In this document: positions 22,822-30,683 of the stretch, piece by piece
Numbering within the stretch: the first letter of the stretch is position 1
Layout: each line of letters begins with the position of its first letter
NCBI RefSeq assembly: GCF_018070465.1
Contig: NZ_JAGPXT010000042.1
Span: 1 to 39,223, forward strand
DNA length: 39,223 bases
Source of the DNA: Micromonospora sp. C95
GTDB lineage: Bacteria; Actinomycetota; Actinomycetes; Mycobacteriales; Micromonosporaceae
Direction: 5' to 3'
Position numbers and translations under genes: made by a program
Notes under the pieces: model-generated
Databases searched by the model: none
What the model saw: the letters and a program-made list of their open reading frames with translations, nothing else
Told to the model about the DNA's origin: nothing

Positions 22822-23715
22822 TCACTGGCCGGAGACGGCGGCCGGCTGCTCGGCTGCGGGCTGCTCGGCCGCAGGCTGCTGCTCGGCGGTCGGCTGCTGC
22901 TCGGCCGTCGGCTGCTGCTCGGCGGTCTTCTTCGGCTCCTCGAGCAGCTCGCGCTCCCACTCGGCCAGCGGCTCGTCGGTGGCGACACCCGCCTCCGGCT
23001 TCTCGTCGCCGCCCCGGCGACGACCGGAGCGGGCGATCAGGCCATCGGCGACGGCGGCCGCGACGACCTTGGTCAGCAGCTCGGCCGAGCGGATCGCGTC
23101 GTCGTTGCCCGGAATCGGGAAGTCGACCTCGTCGGGGTCGCAGTTGGTGTCGAGCACGGCGATCACCGGGATGCCCAGCTTGCGAGCCTCGTCGACGGCG
23201 ATGTGCTCCTTCTTGGTGTCGACCACCCAGACCGCGGCCGGGAGCTTCTGCATGTCCCGCAGGCCGCCCAGGGTGCGGGTCAGCTTGATCTTCTCGCGGG
23301 AGAGCTGCAGGGTCTCCTTCTTGGTGTAGCCGGCGGCGGTACCGCTGAGGTCGCCGAGGGCCTCCAGCTCCTTCATCCGCTGCAGCCGCTTGTAAACCGT
23401 CTGGAAGTTGGTCAGCATGCCGCCGAGCCAGCGGTGGTTGACGTACGGCTGGCCGACGCGGGTCGCCTGCTCGGCGATCGCCTCCTGCGCCTGCTTCTTC
23501 GTGCCGACGAACAGGATGCTGCCGCCCTCGGCCACCGTGTTGCGCACGAAGTCGTACGCCTTCTCGATGTAGTCGAGGGTCTGGCGAAGGTCGATGATGT
23601 AGATGCCGTTGCGCTCGGTGAAGATGAAGCGCTTCATCTTCGGGTTCCAGCGCCGGGTCTGGTGCCCGAAGTGAACACCACTCTCCAGCAGCTGACGCAT
23701 CGTCACGACGGCCAT
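22822..23715 (-). CDS. rpsB: 30S ribosomal protein S2 with repetitive acidic C-terminal tail
   Basis: The 297-residue protein is S2, which joins the small subunit late and supports S1 binding. Conserved parts include MRQLLESGVHFGHQTRRWNPKMKRFIF, NRWLGGMLTNF-like HRWLGGMLTNFQT, DTKKEHIAVDEARKLGIPVIAVLDTNCDP and IPGNDDAIRS. After about residue 250 there is a low-complexity tail with repeats of TAEQQP, AAEQP and related units not found in short S2 homologues. The ATG at 23715 has AAGGAG 8 nt upstream. It heads the rpsB-tsf pair. Confidence 0.97.
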   Translation of the reverse strand: MAVVTMRQLLESGVHFGHQTRRWNPKMKRFIFTERNGIYIIDLRQTLDYIEKAYDFVRNTVAEGGSILFVGTKKQAQEAIAEQATRVGQPYVNHRWLGGMLTNFQTVYKRLQRMKELEALGDLSGTAAGYTKKETLQLSREKIKLTRTLGGLRDMQKLPAAVWVVDTKKEHIAVDEARKLGIPVIAVLDTNCDPDEVDFPIPGNDDAIRSAELLTKVVAAAVADGLIARSGRRRGGDEKPEAGVATDEPLAEWERELLEEPKKTAEQQPTAEQQPTAEQQPAAEQPAAEQPAAVSGQ

Positions 23716-23746
23716 GATTCGCACTCCTTGCGGTCCCTGGTTGTCC

Positions 23747-23882
23747 CGCCCGGCCGGCGGCCGGGCGTCCTGGTGCCCGGTCGTCGACCATGGTGGGCCC
23801 GACCGGGGTCGGGACCAGGGAGGCCGCCGCCGCACGACGACTCGTGAGGAGGGCACGCGAGGTCGACCGCACGAGGCGGTCG
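23747..23882 (-). promoter_or_regulatory. Structured rpsB 5' leader
   Basis: The leader between the candidate promoter and the rpsB ATG is about 170 nt. It holds two clear hairpins: CGACCGC/GCGGTCG at 23864-23882 (7-bp stem, 5-nt loop), next to the expected transcript start, and CGCCCGGCC/GGCCGGGCG at 23747-23767 (9-bp stem, 3-nt loop), 31 nt before the start codon. Autogenous control by S2 is known for rpsB in gamma-proteobacteria; a similar role here is inference. Confidence 0.45.
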
Positions 23883-23892
23883 CCGGTTGACC

Positions 23893-23920
23893 AGTGTACG
23901 CGCCCTTCCGACCGTGCCAC
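23893..23920 (-). promoter_or_regulatory. Candidate rpsB promoter
   Basis: Read on the minus strand, GTGGCA (23920-23915) and TACACT (23898-23893) are separated by 16 bp, a plausible -35/-10 pair. The start point would fall near 23886, just ahead of the first leader hairpin. Confidence 0.4.
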
Positions 23921-23946
23921 GCCCGGGTGCGGGACAGCTCCCCGGC

Positions 23947-24840
23947 TCAGCCGACGGCGATCGCGGCCACCAGGAAGAGCGCCAGGCCGACCGTGAGGTA
24001 GGCCGTCGGCGGGCGCAGCCACCCCCGGGCGCCGTCGCTCAACGAGAACCCGGTCGTCCGCAGCCCGTAGAGGCCAGCCGCGAAGATCGGCAGCCCGCAG
24101 ACCAGGAACGTGCCCGCCAGCACGTCCCCGGCGGCCACCGGATCGGCGGTCGCGCCGTGCAGCAGCACCCGCGCCGCCGGTACCTCGAAGATCACGACCA
24201 GCGCGGCGAAGATCACCGCGAGCACCGGCCGCCGCGTCCGGTAGACGCCGTCCCCGGGCTGCGCGCCGCCCGCCGGATGACCGGATACCGGCTGGCCAGC
24301 CGCCGGGTGACCGGTCACGACGTCGGCGGGGCCGGGTGGAACCTCGCCCACCGGCGGTTGCGTCCGGGGTGTCACCGACGGCACCGGCCCGGTCGGCTGC
24401 TCCAGCGGGTTCGTCGTCTCGGGTCCACGCTTGGCCTCGACGATCGGGTATCCGGCCAGCACGGCACGGGTCGGATCCGTGGACAACGGCGCTCCGCCGC
24501 TGGTCGGGCCCGCCTCGTAAGCGGCACGCCGGCCGGGGCGGTCGACCGGCAACTCACCGGAGACGTCCGGGTCCGCCGGTTCCGCTCGGCGGGCACGCGA
24601 CCCCCGGTAACGCTCGGTCTCCCCCGCCACGTCGCCGAGCGGGTCCGGCAGGGCCGCGCGCCGCGGCGAGCCGTACCGGTCGTCGTCGTCACCGCGCTGC
24701 TCGGGTACCGCGCGGGGTTCGTCGCCGGGGTAGTGCCCCTCTCCCGCCGGACGCCACTGTGGGTCGGTGTAGCCACGGTCATGGTCGCCCGGGTACCAGC
24801 GCGATTCCTGGTCGTCGGCGAAACTGCGTCGTCCGTCCAC
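23947..24840 (-). CDS. Hypothetical membrane protein with long disordered N-terminus
   Basis: From the GTG at 24840 this is 297 residues. About the first 200 are polar and low-complexity (Asp/Arg/Gly/Pro rich, with GYTDPQWRPAGEGHYPGDEP and VTGHPAAGQPVSGHPAGG), probably cytoplasmic and disordered. Three hydrophobic segments follow: PVLAVIFAALVVIFEVPAARVLL, AGTFLVCGLPIFAAGLYGL and PTAYLTVGLALFLVAAIAVG. TACGGT at 24848-24853 (minus strand) is 7 nt before this GTG, supporting a leaderless start; a GTG at 24849 is the alternative. No family is recognised. It is divergent from yraN. Confidence 0.7.
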   Translation of the reverse strand: MDGRRSFADDQESRWYPGDHDRGYTDPQWRPAGEGHYPGDEPRAVPEQRGDDDDRYGSPRRAALPDPLGDVAGETERYRGSRARRAEPADPDVSGELPVDRPGRRAAYEAGPTSGGAPLSTDPTRAVLAGYPIVEAKRGPETTNPLEQPTGPVPSVTPRTQPPVGEVPPGPADVVTGHPAAGQPVSGHPAGGAQPGDGVYRTRRPVLAVIFAALVVIFEVPAARVLLHGATADPVAAGDVLAGTFLVCGLPIFAAGLYGLRTTGFSLSDGARGWLRPPTAYLTVGLALFLVAAIAVG

Positions 24841-24940
24841 GCCCGGCACCGTATGCGACAAGCGGTTGGTGCGCCATTCGACCCCGCACCTGGCCAGCCC
24901 GGGAAGCTCGCAATAGCACATCTAGGACATGATCGTCCGG

Positions 24941-24968
24941 TCGTCCACAACACCCTTGGTTGTCCACA
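24941..24968 (+). promoter_or_regulatory. Pair of DnaA-box-like 9-mers upstream of yraN
   Basis: TCGTCCACA (24941-24949) and TTGTCCACA (24960-24968) start 19 bp apart on the same strand. TTGTCCACA is the consensus DnaA box of Streptomyces; the first site has one change within the tolerated YYGTCCACA form. They lie in the 180-bp gap between two divergent genes. A matching pair in opposite orientation is found at 31431-31458. Binding by DnaA is a prediction. Confidence 0.45.
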
Positions 24969-25020
24969 GGTCACCACGACGGGGTCGCCGCGAGTCCCGG
25001 CACGGAGCAGGGTGCCGGCC

Positions 25021-25383
25021 ATGACCAAGCGGAACCAGGCGATCGGCGGGTACGGGGAACGCTGCGCCGTGCGGCACCTCATCGAGGCGGGACTACGCCC
25101 GGTGGCCCGCAACTGGCGCTGTCGCACCGGAGAGATCGACATCATCGCCTGGGACGGGCCGGTGCTCGCCTTCTGCGAGGTGAAGACGCGCCGTACCGCC
25201 ACCTTCGGCAGCCCCGCCGAGGCGGTGGTGCCCCGCAAGGTCCGGCGGTTGCGGGGGCTTGCCGCCGCCTGGCTCGCCACCACCGGCACCACCGCCGACG
25301 AGGTGCGCTTCGACGTCATCTCGGTGCTACTGCCTCGTCTCGGCCGGGCGCAGGTCGAGCACCTCAAGGACGCCTTCCGATGA
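25021..25383 (+). CDS. yraN: YraN/UPF0102 endonuclease-fold protein
   Basis: This 120-residue protein has the YraN (UPF0102) pattern of the PD-(D/E)XK superfamily: N-terminal GYGERCAVRHLIEAGLRPVARNWRC, the GEIDIIAWDG active-site segment (Glu and Asp), FCEVKTRRTATFGSPAEAV (E-x-K), and the C-terminal VRFDVISVLL. It is thought to bind or process branched DNA but its role is not settled. ATG at 25021. It starts the plus-strand run yraN-comM-dprA-xerC. Its stop codon lies within the recurrent sequence noted at 25380-25405. Confidence 0.93.
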   Translation: MTKRNQAIGGYGERCAVRHLIEAGLRPVARNWRCRTGEIDIIAWDGPVLAFCEVKTRRTATFGSPAEAVVPRKVRRLRGLAAAWLATTGTTADEVRFDVISVLLPRLGRAQVEHLKDAFR

Positions 25384-25405
25384 GCGAGCGCAGCGAGCGA
25401 ATCAT
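25380..25405. repeat. Recurrent GAGCGAGCGCAGCGAGCG-type element
   Basis: The sequence ATGAGCGAGCGCAGCGAGCG followed by AATCAT overlaps the yraN stop. Its centre is nearly self-complementary (GCTCGCTGCGCTCGC). From memory the same string is widespread at gene ends and starts in Salinispora and Micromonospora genomes. In this window it occurs once. It is in the 70-bp gap before comM. Confidence 0.5.
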
Positions 25406-25453
25406 CCGGCGCGGTGTGGTGGTGCCTCATCTGCACGCCGAGGGAGTCGCGCG

Positions 25454-26971
25454 ATGAGTTACGCCCGGGTGCTCTGCGTCGGTCTGGTCGGGGTGACCGG
25501 GCAGTTGGTGGAGGTGGAGGTGGACCTCGCCGCCGGCCTGCCCGGAGTGGTGATCTCCGGCTTGCCCGACACCGCTCTGCACGAGGCGCGCGACCGGGTC
25601 CGGGCTGCGGTGGTCAACTCCGGCCAACGGTGGCCGAACCGCCGGATCACCCTCAACCTGCTACCGGCCACCCTGCCCAAGTTCGGTTCGGCGTTCGACC
25701 TCGCGATCGCGGTGGCGCTGCTCGGAGGCTCCGGCGAGCTTCCGCTGCTGCCGCTGGACGGGGTGGCGGTCCTGGGGGAGTTGGGCCTGGACGGCACCGT
25801 GCGACCGGTCCGGGGCGTACTGCCGATGGTCGCCGCAGCGGCGAGAGCCGGCGTCCGCCGGGTGATCGTTCCGGCCGCCAACACCGCCGAGGCGGCGGTC
25901 GTGCCCGGGCTGCTGGTCCGCGGCGTCGACACCCTGCACCGGCTGGTCGCCTTCGTCCGCGACGGCGCGCCGTTGATCGAGCCACCGGTCGACGCTCCGC
26001 CCCCGCCCGCACCCGGTCCCGACCTGGCCGAGGTTGCCGGGCAGGGGCTGGGCCGACGTGCTCTGGAGATCGCCGCCGCCGGTGGCCACCACCTGGCGCT
26101 GATCGGGCCTCCGGGAGCGGGCAAGACGATGCTCGCCGAACGCCTGCCGTCGGTCCTGCCGGAACTTGACGACGAGGCGGCGCTGGAGGTCACCGCGCTG
26201 CACTCGGTCGCTGGCCTGTTGCCCGCGGGTGGCCGACTGATCCGCCGTCCGCCATTCCAGGCACCTCATCACACCGCGACCGTCCCCTCGATCGTCGGTG
26301 GCGGCTCGGGGCTCGCCCGCCCCGGTGCGATCTCGCTCGCCCACCGTGGGGTACTGCTGATGGACGAGGCACCCGAGTTCAGCAAGGCGGCGCTTGAGGC
26401 GTTGCGTCAGCCGTTGGAGCACGGCCGGGTGCTGCTGACCCGCAGCCGGGGCAGCGCCGAGTATCCGGCCCGCGCCCAACTGGTCCTCGCGGCCAATCCG
26501 TGTCCGTGTGCGAACCCGGCCGGCGACGACCGCTGTGAGTGTGCCCCGCAGGCCCGCCGTCGTTACCTCGGCCGGCTCTCCGGTCCGCTGCTCGACCGAA
26601 TCGATCTCCAGGTGCGGCTGCCGCCGATGCGTGCCGCCGAGCTGATGGAGGCGACCAGTCACGAATCCTCCGCAGTGGTCGCCGGGCGGGTGGCGGCGGC
26701 ACGTGCGGCGGCGGCCGAGCGCTGGGCACCGCTGGGTCGGCGGCTCAACGCCGAGATACCCGGCCCGCAGCTACGTCGGGCGCCGTGGCAGCTGCCCGGC
26801 CGGGTCACCGTCGATCTGCGGTCCCGGCTCGACTCCGGCTCGCTCTCCGCCCGTGGCTTCGACCGGGTCGTCCGGCTCGCCTGGACGATCGCCGACCTCG
26901 ACGGGCGGGCGCGGCCGGACGCAGGAGACGTGAGCGAGGCCATCACGCTCAGGACGGGAGAGGGCACGTGA
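25454..26971 (+). CDS. comM: YifB/ComM family Mg-chelatase-like AAA+ ATPase
   Basis: The 505-residue protein belongs to the YifB/ComM group; ComM is a hexameric helicase that promotes branch migration during natural transformation. Residues 1-180 form the ChlI-like N-terminal domain (ARDRVRAAVVNSGQRWPNRRITLNLLPA, KFGSAFDLAIAVALL). Walker A is GPPGAGKT at 218-225, the Mg-chelatase core has RPFRAPHH-like RPPFQAPHHTAT, Walker B is GVLLMDEAPEF, and a Cys cluster NPCPCANPAGDDRCEC follows. The C-terminal domain ends RLAWTIADLDGR. ATG at 25454. Its stop overlaps the dprA GTG as GTGA. Confidence 0.95.
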   Translation: MSYARVLCVGLVGVTGQLVEVEVDLAAGLPGVVISGLPDTALHEARDRVRAAVVNSGQRWPNRRITLNLLPATLPKFGSAFDLAIAVALLGGSGELPLLPLDGVAVLGELGLDGTVRPVRGVLPMVAAAARAGVRRVIVPAANTAEAAVVPGLLVRGVDTLHRLVAFVRDGAPLIEPPVDAPPPPAPGPDLAEVAGQGLGRRALEIAAAGGHHLALIGPPGAGKTMLAERLPSVLPELDDEAALEVTALHSVAGLLPAGGRLIRRPPFQAPHHTATVPSIVGGGSGLARPGAISLAHRGVLLMDEAPEFSKAALEALRQPLEHGRVLLTRSRGSAEYPARAQLVLAANPCPCANPAGDDRCECAPQARRRYLGRLSGPLLDRIDLQVRLPPMRAAELMEATSHESSAVVAGRVAAARAAAAERWAPLGRRLNAEIPGPQLRRAPWQLPGRVTVDLRSRLDSGSLSARGFDRVVRLAWTIADLDGRARPDAGDVSEAITLRTGEGT

Positions 26972-28212
26972 GCAACCATGAGCAGTTGACCCTGGCACGG
27001 GTGGCGTTGGCCTGGCTGGCCGAGCCGGGGACCCGGTCGGTGCACGGGCTGGTCGACGAACTCGGCCCAGTGGGCGCGCTGGACCTGCTGCTGGACGGTG
27101 GAGCACCCCAGCAGGCGCTGCGCGAGTCGGTGGCGGCGCGCAGCCGGGGCGGTGACGCCCGGGTGCTCGCCGCCGAGGCGCTGCACCGCGCCGAACGACT
27201 CGGCGTCCGGGTCGTCATCCCCGGCGACGACGAATGGCCGGGAACGGTGGAGCACCTGCGCACGCTCCGCCTGTCCGACGTCCGCCGCCGGGTGGACGTC
27301 GAGACCGCCCCGCCGCTCTGCTTCTGGGTACGCGGCTCGTGGCCGCTGGCGGAGGCGCTGGACCGGTCCGTGGCGGTGGTCGGTTCGCGGGCCGCCACGG
27401 CGTACGGCACCCACGTCGCGACGGATCTGGGTTACGGCCTGGCCGACCGGGACTGGACCGTCGTCTCCGGCGGCGCGTTCGGCATCGACGCCGCCGCGCA
27501 CCGTGGGGCGCTGAACGCCGGTGGGCGCACCGTCGCGGTGCTCGCCTGCGGGGTGGACCGCGCGTACCCGATGGGCAACGCGGCGCTGTTCGACCGGATC
27601 GCCGACACCGGTCTGCTGGTAAGCGAGTGGCCGCCGGGCGCGGAGCCGCTGCGTCCCCGCTTTCTCATCCGCAACCGGGTGATCGCGGCGGGCACCCGGG
27701 GCACCGTGCTGGTCGAGGCGGCGGCCCGCAGCGGCGCCACGCAGACCACCCGGCGGGCCATCGCCCTGGGTCGACCGGCGATGGTGGTCCCGGGCCCGGT
27801 CACCTCGGCGATGTCGGTCGGTGCCCACGAGGTGCTTCGGGAGCACCTGGAGGCGCGGCTGGTGACCGGCCTCGCCCACGTGCTGGAGGAGGTGGGTCGG
27901 ATCGGCGAGTTGGCCCCGGTGCCGCGTGGGCCCGAGCGTCCCACCGATCTGCTCGACGACGACGCCCGGTCGATAGTGGAGGCGATGCCGCGACGCGGCC
28001 GCATCGATGTGGATGCCCTGGCCGTGCGGGCGGGCCTTGCCGTCCGCACGGTGCTGCGCAAACTACCGCTGTTGGAGGAGTTGGCCCTGGTGGTACGCCG
28101 GGAGGACGGCTACGCCCTGGTCCCGCCGAGCCGGCCGAGCACGCCGGACCAGCCCGGTCCGAGCACGCCGGTGAGCAGGCTGATCGGCGGTGACGCCCCA
28201 CCTTCCGCCTGA
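26968..28212 (+). CDS. dprA: DNA-processing protein DprA (Smf)
   Basis: DprA loads RecA onto incoming single-stranded DNA. The 414 residues show an N-terminal SAM-like region, the Rossmann-fold DprA core (VAVVGSRAATAYGTHVA at 135-151, VVSGGAFGIDAAAHRGAL at 165-182, LACGVDRAYPMGNAALFDRI, SEWPPGAEPLRPRFLIRNRVIAA, VLVEAAARSGATQTTRRA) and a C-terminal winged helix (about 325-385). The final about 30 residues are Pro/Ser-rich. The GTG at 26968 is coupled to comM. It completes the yraN-comM-dprA competence-type cluster and is followed by xerC after 66 bp. Confidence 0.96.
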   Translation: MSNHEQLTLARVALAWLAEPGTRSVHGLVDELGPVGALDLLLDGGAPQQALRESVAARSRGGDARVLAAEALHRAERLGVRVVIPGDDEWPGTVEHLRTLRLSDVRRRVDVETAPPLCFWVRGSWPLAEALDRSVAVVGSRAATAYGTHVATDLGYGLADRDWTVVSGGAFGIDAAAHRGALNAGGRTVAVLACGVDRAYPMGNAALFDRIADTGLLVSEWPPGAEPLRPRFLIRNRVIAAGTRGTVLVEAAARSGATQTTRRAIALGRPAMVVPGPVTSAMSVGAHEVLREHLEARLVTGLAHVLEEVGRIGELAPVPRGPERPTDLLDDDARSIVEAMPRRGRIDVDALAVRAGLAVRTVLRKLPLLEELALVVRREDGYALVPPSRPSTPDQPGPSTPVSRLIGGDAPPSA

Positions 28213-28265
28213 TCATCGGATACCGCCTGGCGGGCCACCTGTTCGCCGTCCGGGCGGGCCGGCCG

Positions 28266-28271
28266 TAGGGT
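28266..28271 (+). promoter_or_regulatory. -10 box of leaderless xerC promoter
   Basis: TAGGGT is followed after 7 nt by the GTG at 28279. This spacing puts the start codon at the expected transcription start. No convincing -35 box is visible; TTCGCC at 28242-28247 is the nearest. Confidence 0.55.
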
Positions 28272-28278
28272 GGATCTC

Positions 28279-29358
28279 GTGGGCAGGATGGGCGGGCAGG
28301 GGCCGACCACCAGCGGCACCCAGGCAATGCACGACGCGCTGTCGGCACCACTGCGGGACGCGGTGGACGAGTTCGCGGGGCATCTGGCCTCGGTCCGAAA
28401 CCGCTCGGCACACACCGTGCGGGCGTACGTCGCCGATCTGGTGTCGCTCTTGGATCATGCCGGGCGGATGGGCTGCACCGAGGTGGCCGAGCTGAGCCTC
28501 GACACGGTACGCAGTTGGCTGGCCCGGCAGCGCACCACCGGCGCCGCCCGCACCTCGCTGGCCCGCAGGGCCGCCACGGCGCGAACCTTCAGCGCCTGGG
28601 CCCACCGGCAAGGGCTGCTGCCCACCGACGTCGCCGCCACGCTGGCAAGCCCTCGGCCGCGCCGGACACTGCCCACGGTGCTCCGTCCCGAACAGGCGGC
28701 CCTGCTGGTCGCCAGACCCGGCCGCCGCCCGGCCACACCCCCAGCCGGCGAGCCGACACCGGGCGGGCCGACACCCGGCGGGCCGGCATCCGACGCCGAT
28801 CCGGCGACCACCGAAGGTGCACCCGCGACCGGTGCGTTCGAGAACACCGGCGAGGCGGTACGGCTGCGCGACCGGGTACTACTCGAACTGCTCTATGGCA
28901 CCGGAGTACGGGTCAGCGAGGTGTGCGGAATCGACACGGCCGACGTCGACCAGGATCGGCGGGTCGTTCGGGTACGCGGCAAGGGTGGGCGGGAGCGGAC
29001 GGTGCCGTACGGCCTGCCGGCGCAACGCGCCCTCGACGACTGGCTGCGGCACGGGCGCCCGGTGCTGGCGGTCTCCGATTCCCGGGACGCGCTGCTGCTC
29101 GGCGCCCGGGGTGGTCGGCTGCATCCGACCATGGCTCGTCGGATCGTCGGCGACCACGCCGAGGCCGCGGGGCTGCCCCGGACGAGTCCGCACGCGTTGC
29201 GCCACACCGCCGCCACCCACCTGCTCGAAGGCGGGGCGGACCTACGGGCGGTGCAGGAACTGCTCGGTCATTCCTCGCTGGCCAGCACCCAGATCTACAC
29301 GCACGTCTCGGTGGAGCGACTCCGGGCCGCCTACCGTCAGGCGCACCCGCGCGCCTGA
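28279..29358 (+). CDS. xerC: Tyrosine recombinase XerC-like, with inter-domain insertion
   Basis: XerC/D-type recombinases resolve chromosome dimers at dif. The 359 residues hold the N-terminal SAM-like core-binding domain (about 25-125, with HTVRAYVADLVSLLDHA) and the catalytic domain (about 192-358) with all expected active-site residues: Arg211, Lys235, His305-x2-Arg308, His331 and Tyr340. Between the domains, about residues 149-191 form a Pro/Gly/Thr-rich insertion (TPGGPTPGGPAS etc.) longer than in typical XerC. The GTG at 28279 is chosen because the -10 box TAGGGT is 7 nt upstream; a GTG at 28270 would overlap that box. It follows dprA. Confidence 0.93.
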   Translation: MGRMGGQGPTTSGTQAMHDALSAPLRDAVDEFAGHLASVRNRSAHTVRAYVADLVSLLDHAGRMGCTEVAELSLDTVRSWLARQRTTGAARTSLARRAATARTFSAWAHRQGLLPTDVAATLASPRPRRTLPTVLRPEQAALLVARPGRRPATPPAGEPTPGGPTPGGPASDADPATTEGAPATGAFENTGEAVRLRDRVLLELLYGTGVRVSEVCGIDTADVDQDRRVVRVRGKGGRERTVPYGLPAQRALDDWLRHGRPVLAVSDSRDALLLGARGGRLHPTMARRIVGDHAEAAGLPRTSPHALRHTAATHLLEGGADLRAVQELLGHSSLASTQIYTHVSVERLRAAYRQAHPRA

Positions 29359-29489
29359 CGACCGCACGGTCCAGGGGCACGGACGACTCTGCCGGCGGCG
29401 GAAGGCGGTCCCTGGCCGTAAGAGGCGGCGCGTCGTCCCTGACCGGTGATACGGCGGCAAGCATCACCTGGCCCACCGAGCCCGACGGC

Positions 29490-29495
29490 TATGAT
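29490..29495 (+). promoter_or_regulatory. -10 box of leaderless aminotransferase promoter
   Basis: TATGAT is a near-consensus -10 box, and the GTG of the downstream gene begins 6 nt later at 29502. No clear -35 box is seen. The rest of the 143-bp gap after xerC holds no other recognisable feature. Confidence 0.6.
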
Positions 29496-29501
29496 CATCA
29501 G

Positions 29502-30683
29502 GTGAGCGTCCCGCCACCGCCCGAGCCGATCACGGGCGCCCGCCTGCTCTTCTCCCTCGACCCGGCGGTCAGTCATCTCAATCACGGCTCGTTCGGGGCG
29601 GTTCCGGTCGTGGCGCAGCGCGCCCAGCAACGGCTGCGCGACGAGATGGAGGCCGACCCGCTGCGGTTCTTCACGCAGGGCCTGGTCGACCGGATCGCGC
29701 ACACTCGCCGGCACCTCGCGGGTTTCCTCGGCGCCGATCCCGACGGCACCGCCCTGACCACGAACGCCACCACCGGCGCCGCCGTGGTGTTCCAGTCCCT
29801 GGGGCTGCGGACCGGCGACGAGGTGCTCACCACCGACCACGGCTACGGTGCCGTCGCACACTCCATCCGTCGGGAGTGCCGCCGCACCGGGGCGACGCAC
29901 CGGGTCCTGCGGGTGCCGCTGACCGCCACCGACGAGGAGGTGGTGCAGATCGTGCGGGAGGGGTTGCGGCCGGGCCGTACCCGCCTGCTGGTGGTCGACC
30001 AGCTCACCTCGGCCACGGCCCGGTTGTTCCCGGTCGCCGCGATCGTCGGGGTGGCCGGGGAGCACGGCGTACCGGTGCTTGTCGACGCCGCCCACGCGCC
30101 GGGCATGCTGCCGGCGTCGGTGCACAGCATCGGCGCCGACTTCTGGGTGGGCAACCTGCACAAGTGGGGGTACGCACCGCGCGGCACCGCCGTACTGGTG
30201 GTGGCTGTCCCGTGGCGGGACCGGATCGAGCCGCTCGTCGTCTCCTGGGAACAGGACTCGGGCTTCCCGGCTCGCCTGGAGTGGCAGGCCACCTCCGACT
30301 ACACGGCCTGGTTGAGCGCGCCGGCGGGGCTCTACGCGCTGCGCAGCCTCGGGGTCGAGCGGGTACGCGCGCACAACGCCGGACTGGCCGCGTACGGGCA
30401 GCGGGTGGTGGGTGACGCGCTCGGTGTGCCACCGGCCGACCTGCCCGACCCCGGCGGACCGACGGTCGCCATGCGGCTGATCCCGTTGCCGGCGGGCCTC
30501 GCCACGACCCTGGACGGTGCCCGGGCGTTGCAGACCCGGATCGCCGAGCGGCTCGCCGCCCAGGTCGCCGTCACGACCTGGGACGGCCGCGGCTGGCTGC
30601 GGCTGTGCGGCCAGGTCTACAACGCGCCCGAGGAGTACGAGCGCCTGGCGGTCGGGCTGCCCGGTCTGCTCGCCCAGCGGTGA
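29502..30683 (+). CDS. PLP-dependent aminotransferase class V (isopenicillin N epimerase-like)
   Basis: The 393-residue protein has the class-V aminotransferase/cysteine desulfurase fold. Visible motifs are FSLDPAVSHLNHGSFGAVP at the start, TTNATTGAAVVFQSLGL, VLTTDHGYGAVAHSI, VLVDAAHAPGM with the PLP-pyridine Asp195, and FWVGNLHKWGYAPRGTAVL with the Schiff-base Lys221. The start resembles isopenicillin N epimerase (CefD) and related enzymes, but no beta-lactam gene is present, so the substrate is open. Start: GTG at 29502, 6 nt after a -10 box. Its 3' end overlaps the end of the convergent M23 gene by 67 bp. Confidence 0.9.
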   Translation: MSVPPPPEPITGARLLFSLDPAVSHLNHGSFGAVPVVAQRAQQRLRDEMEADPLRFFTQGLVDRIAHTRRHLAGFLGADPDGTALTTNATTGAAVVFQSLGLRTGDEVLTTDHGYGAVAHSIRRECRRTGATHRVLRVPLTATDEEVVQIVREGLRPGRTRLLVVDQLTSATARLFPVAAIVGVAGEHGVPVLVDAAHAPGMLPASVHSIGADFWVGNLHKWGYAPRGTAVLVVAVPWRDRIEPLVVSWEQDSGFPARLEWQATSDYTAWLSAPAGLYALRSLGVERVRAHNAGLAAYGQRVVGDALGVPPADLPDPGGPTVAMRLIPLPAGLATTLDGARALQTRIAERLAAQVAVTTWDGRGWLRLCGQVYNAPEEYERLAVGLPGLLAQR

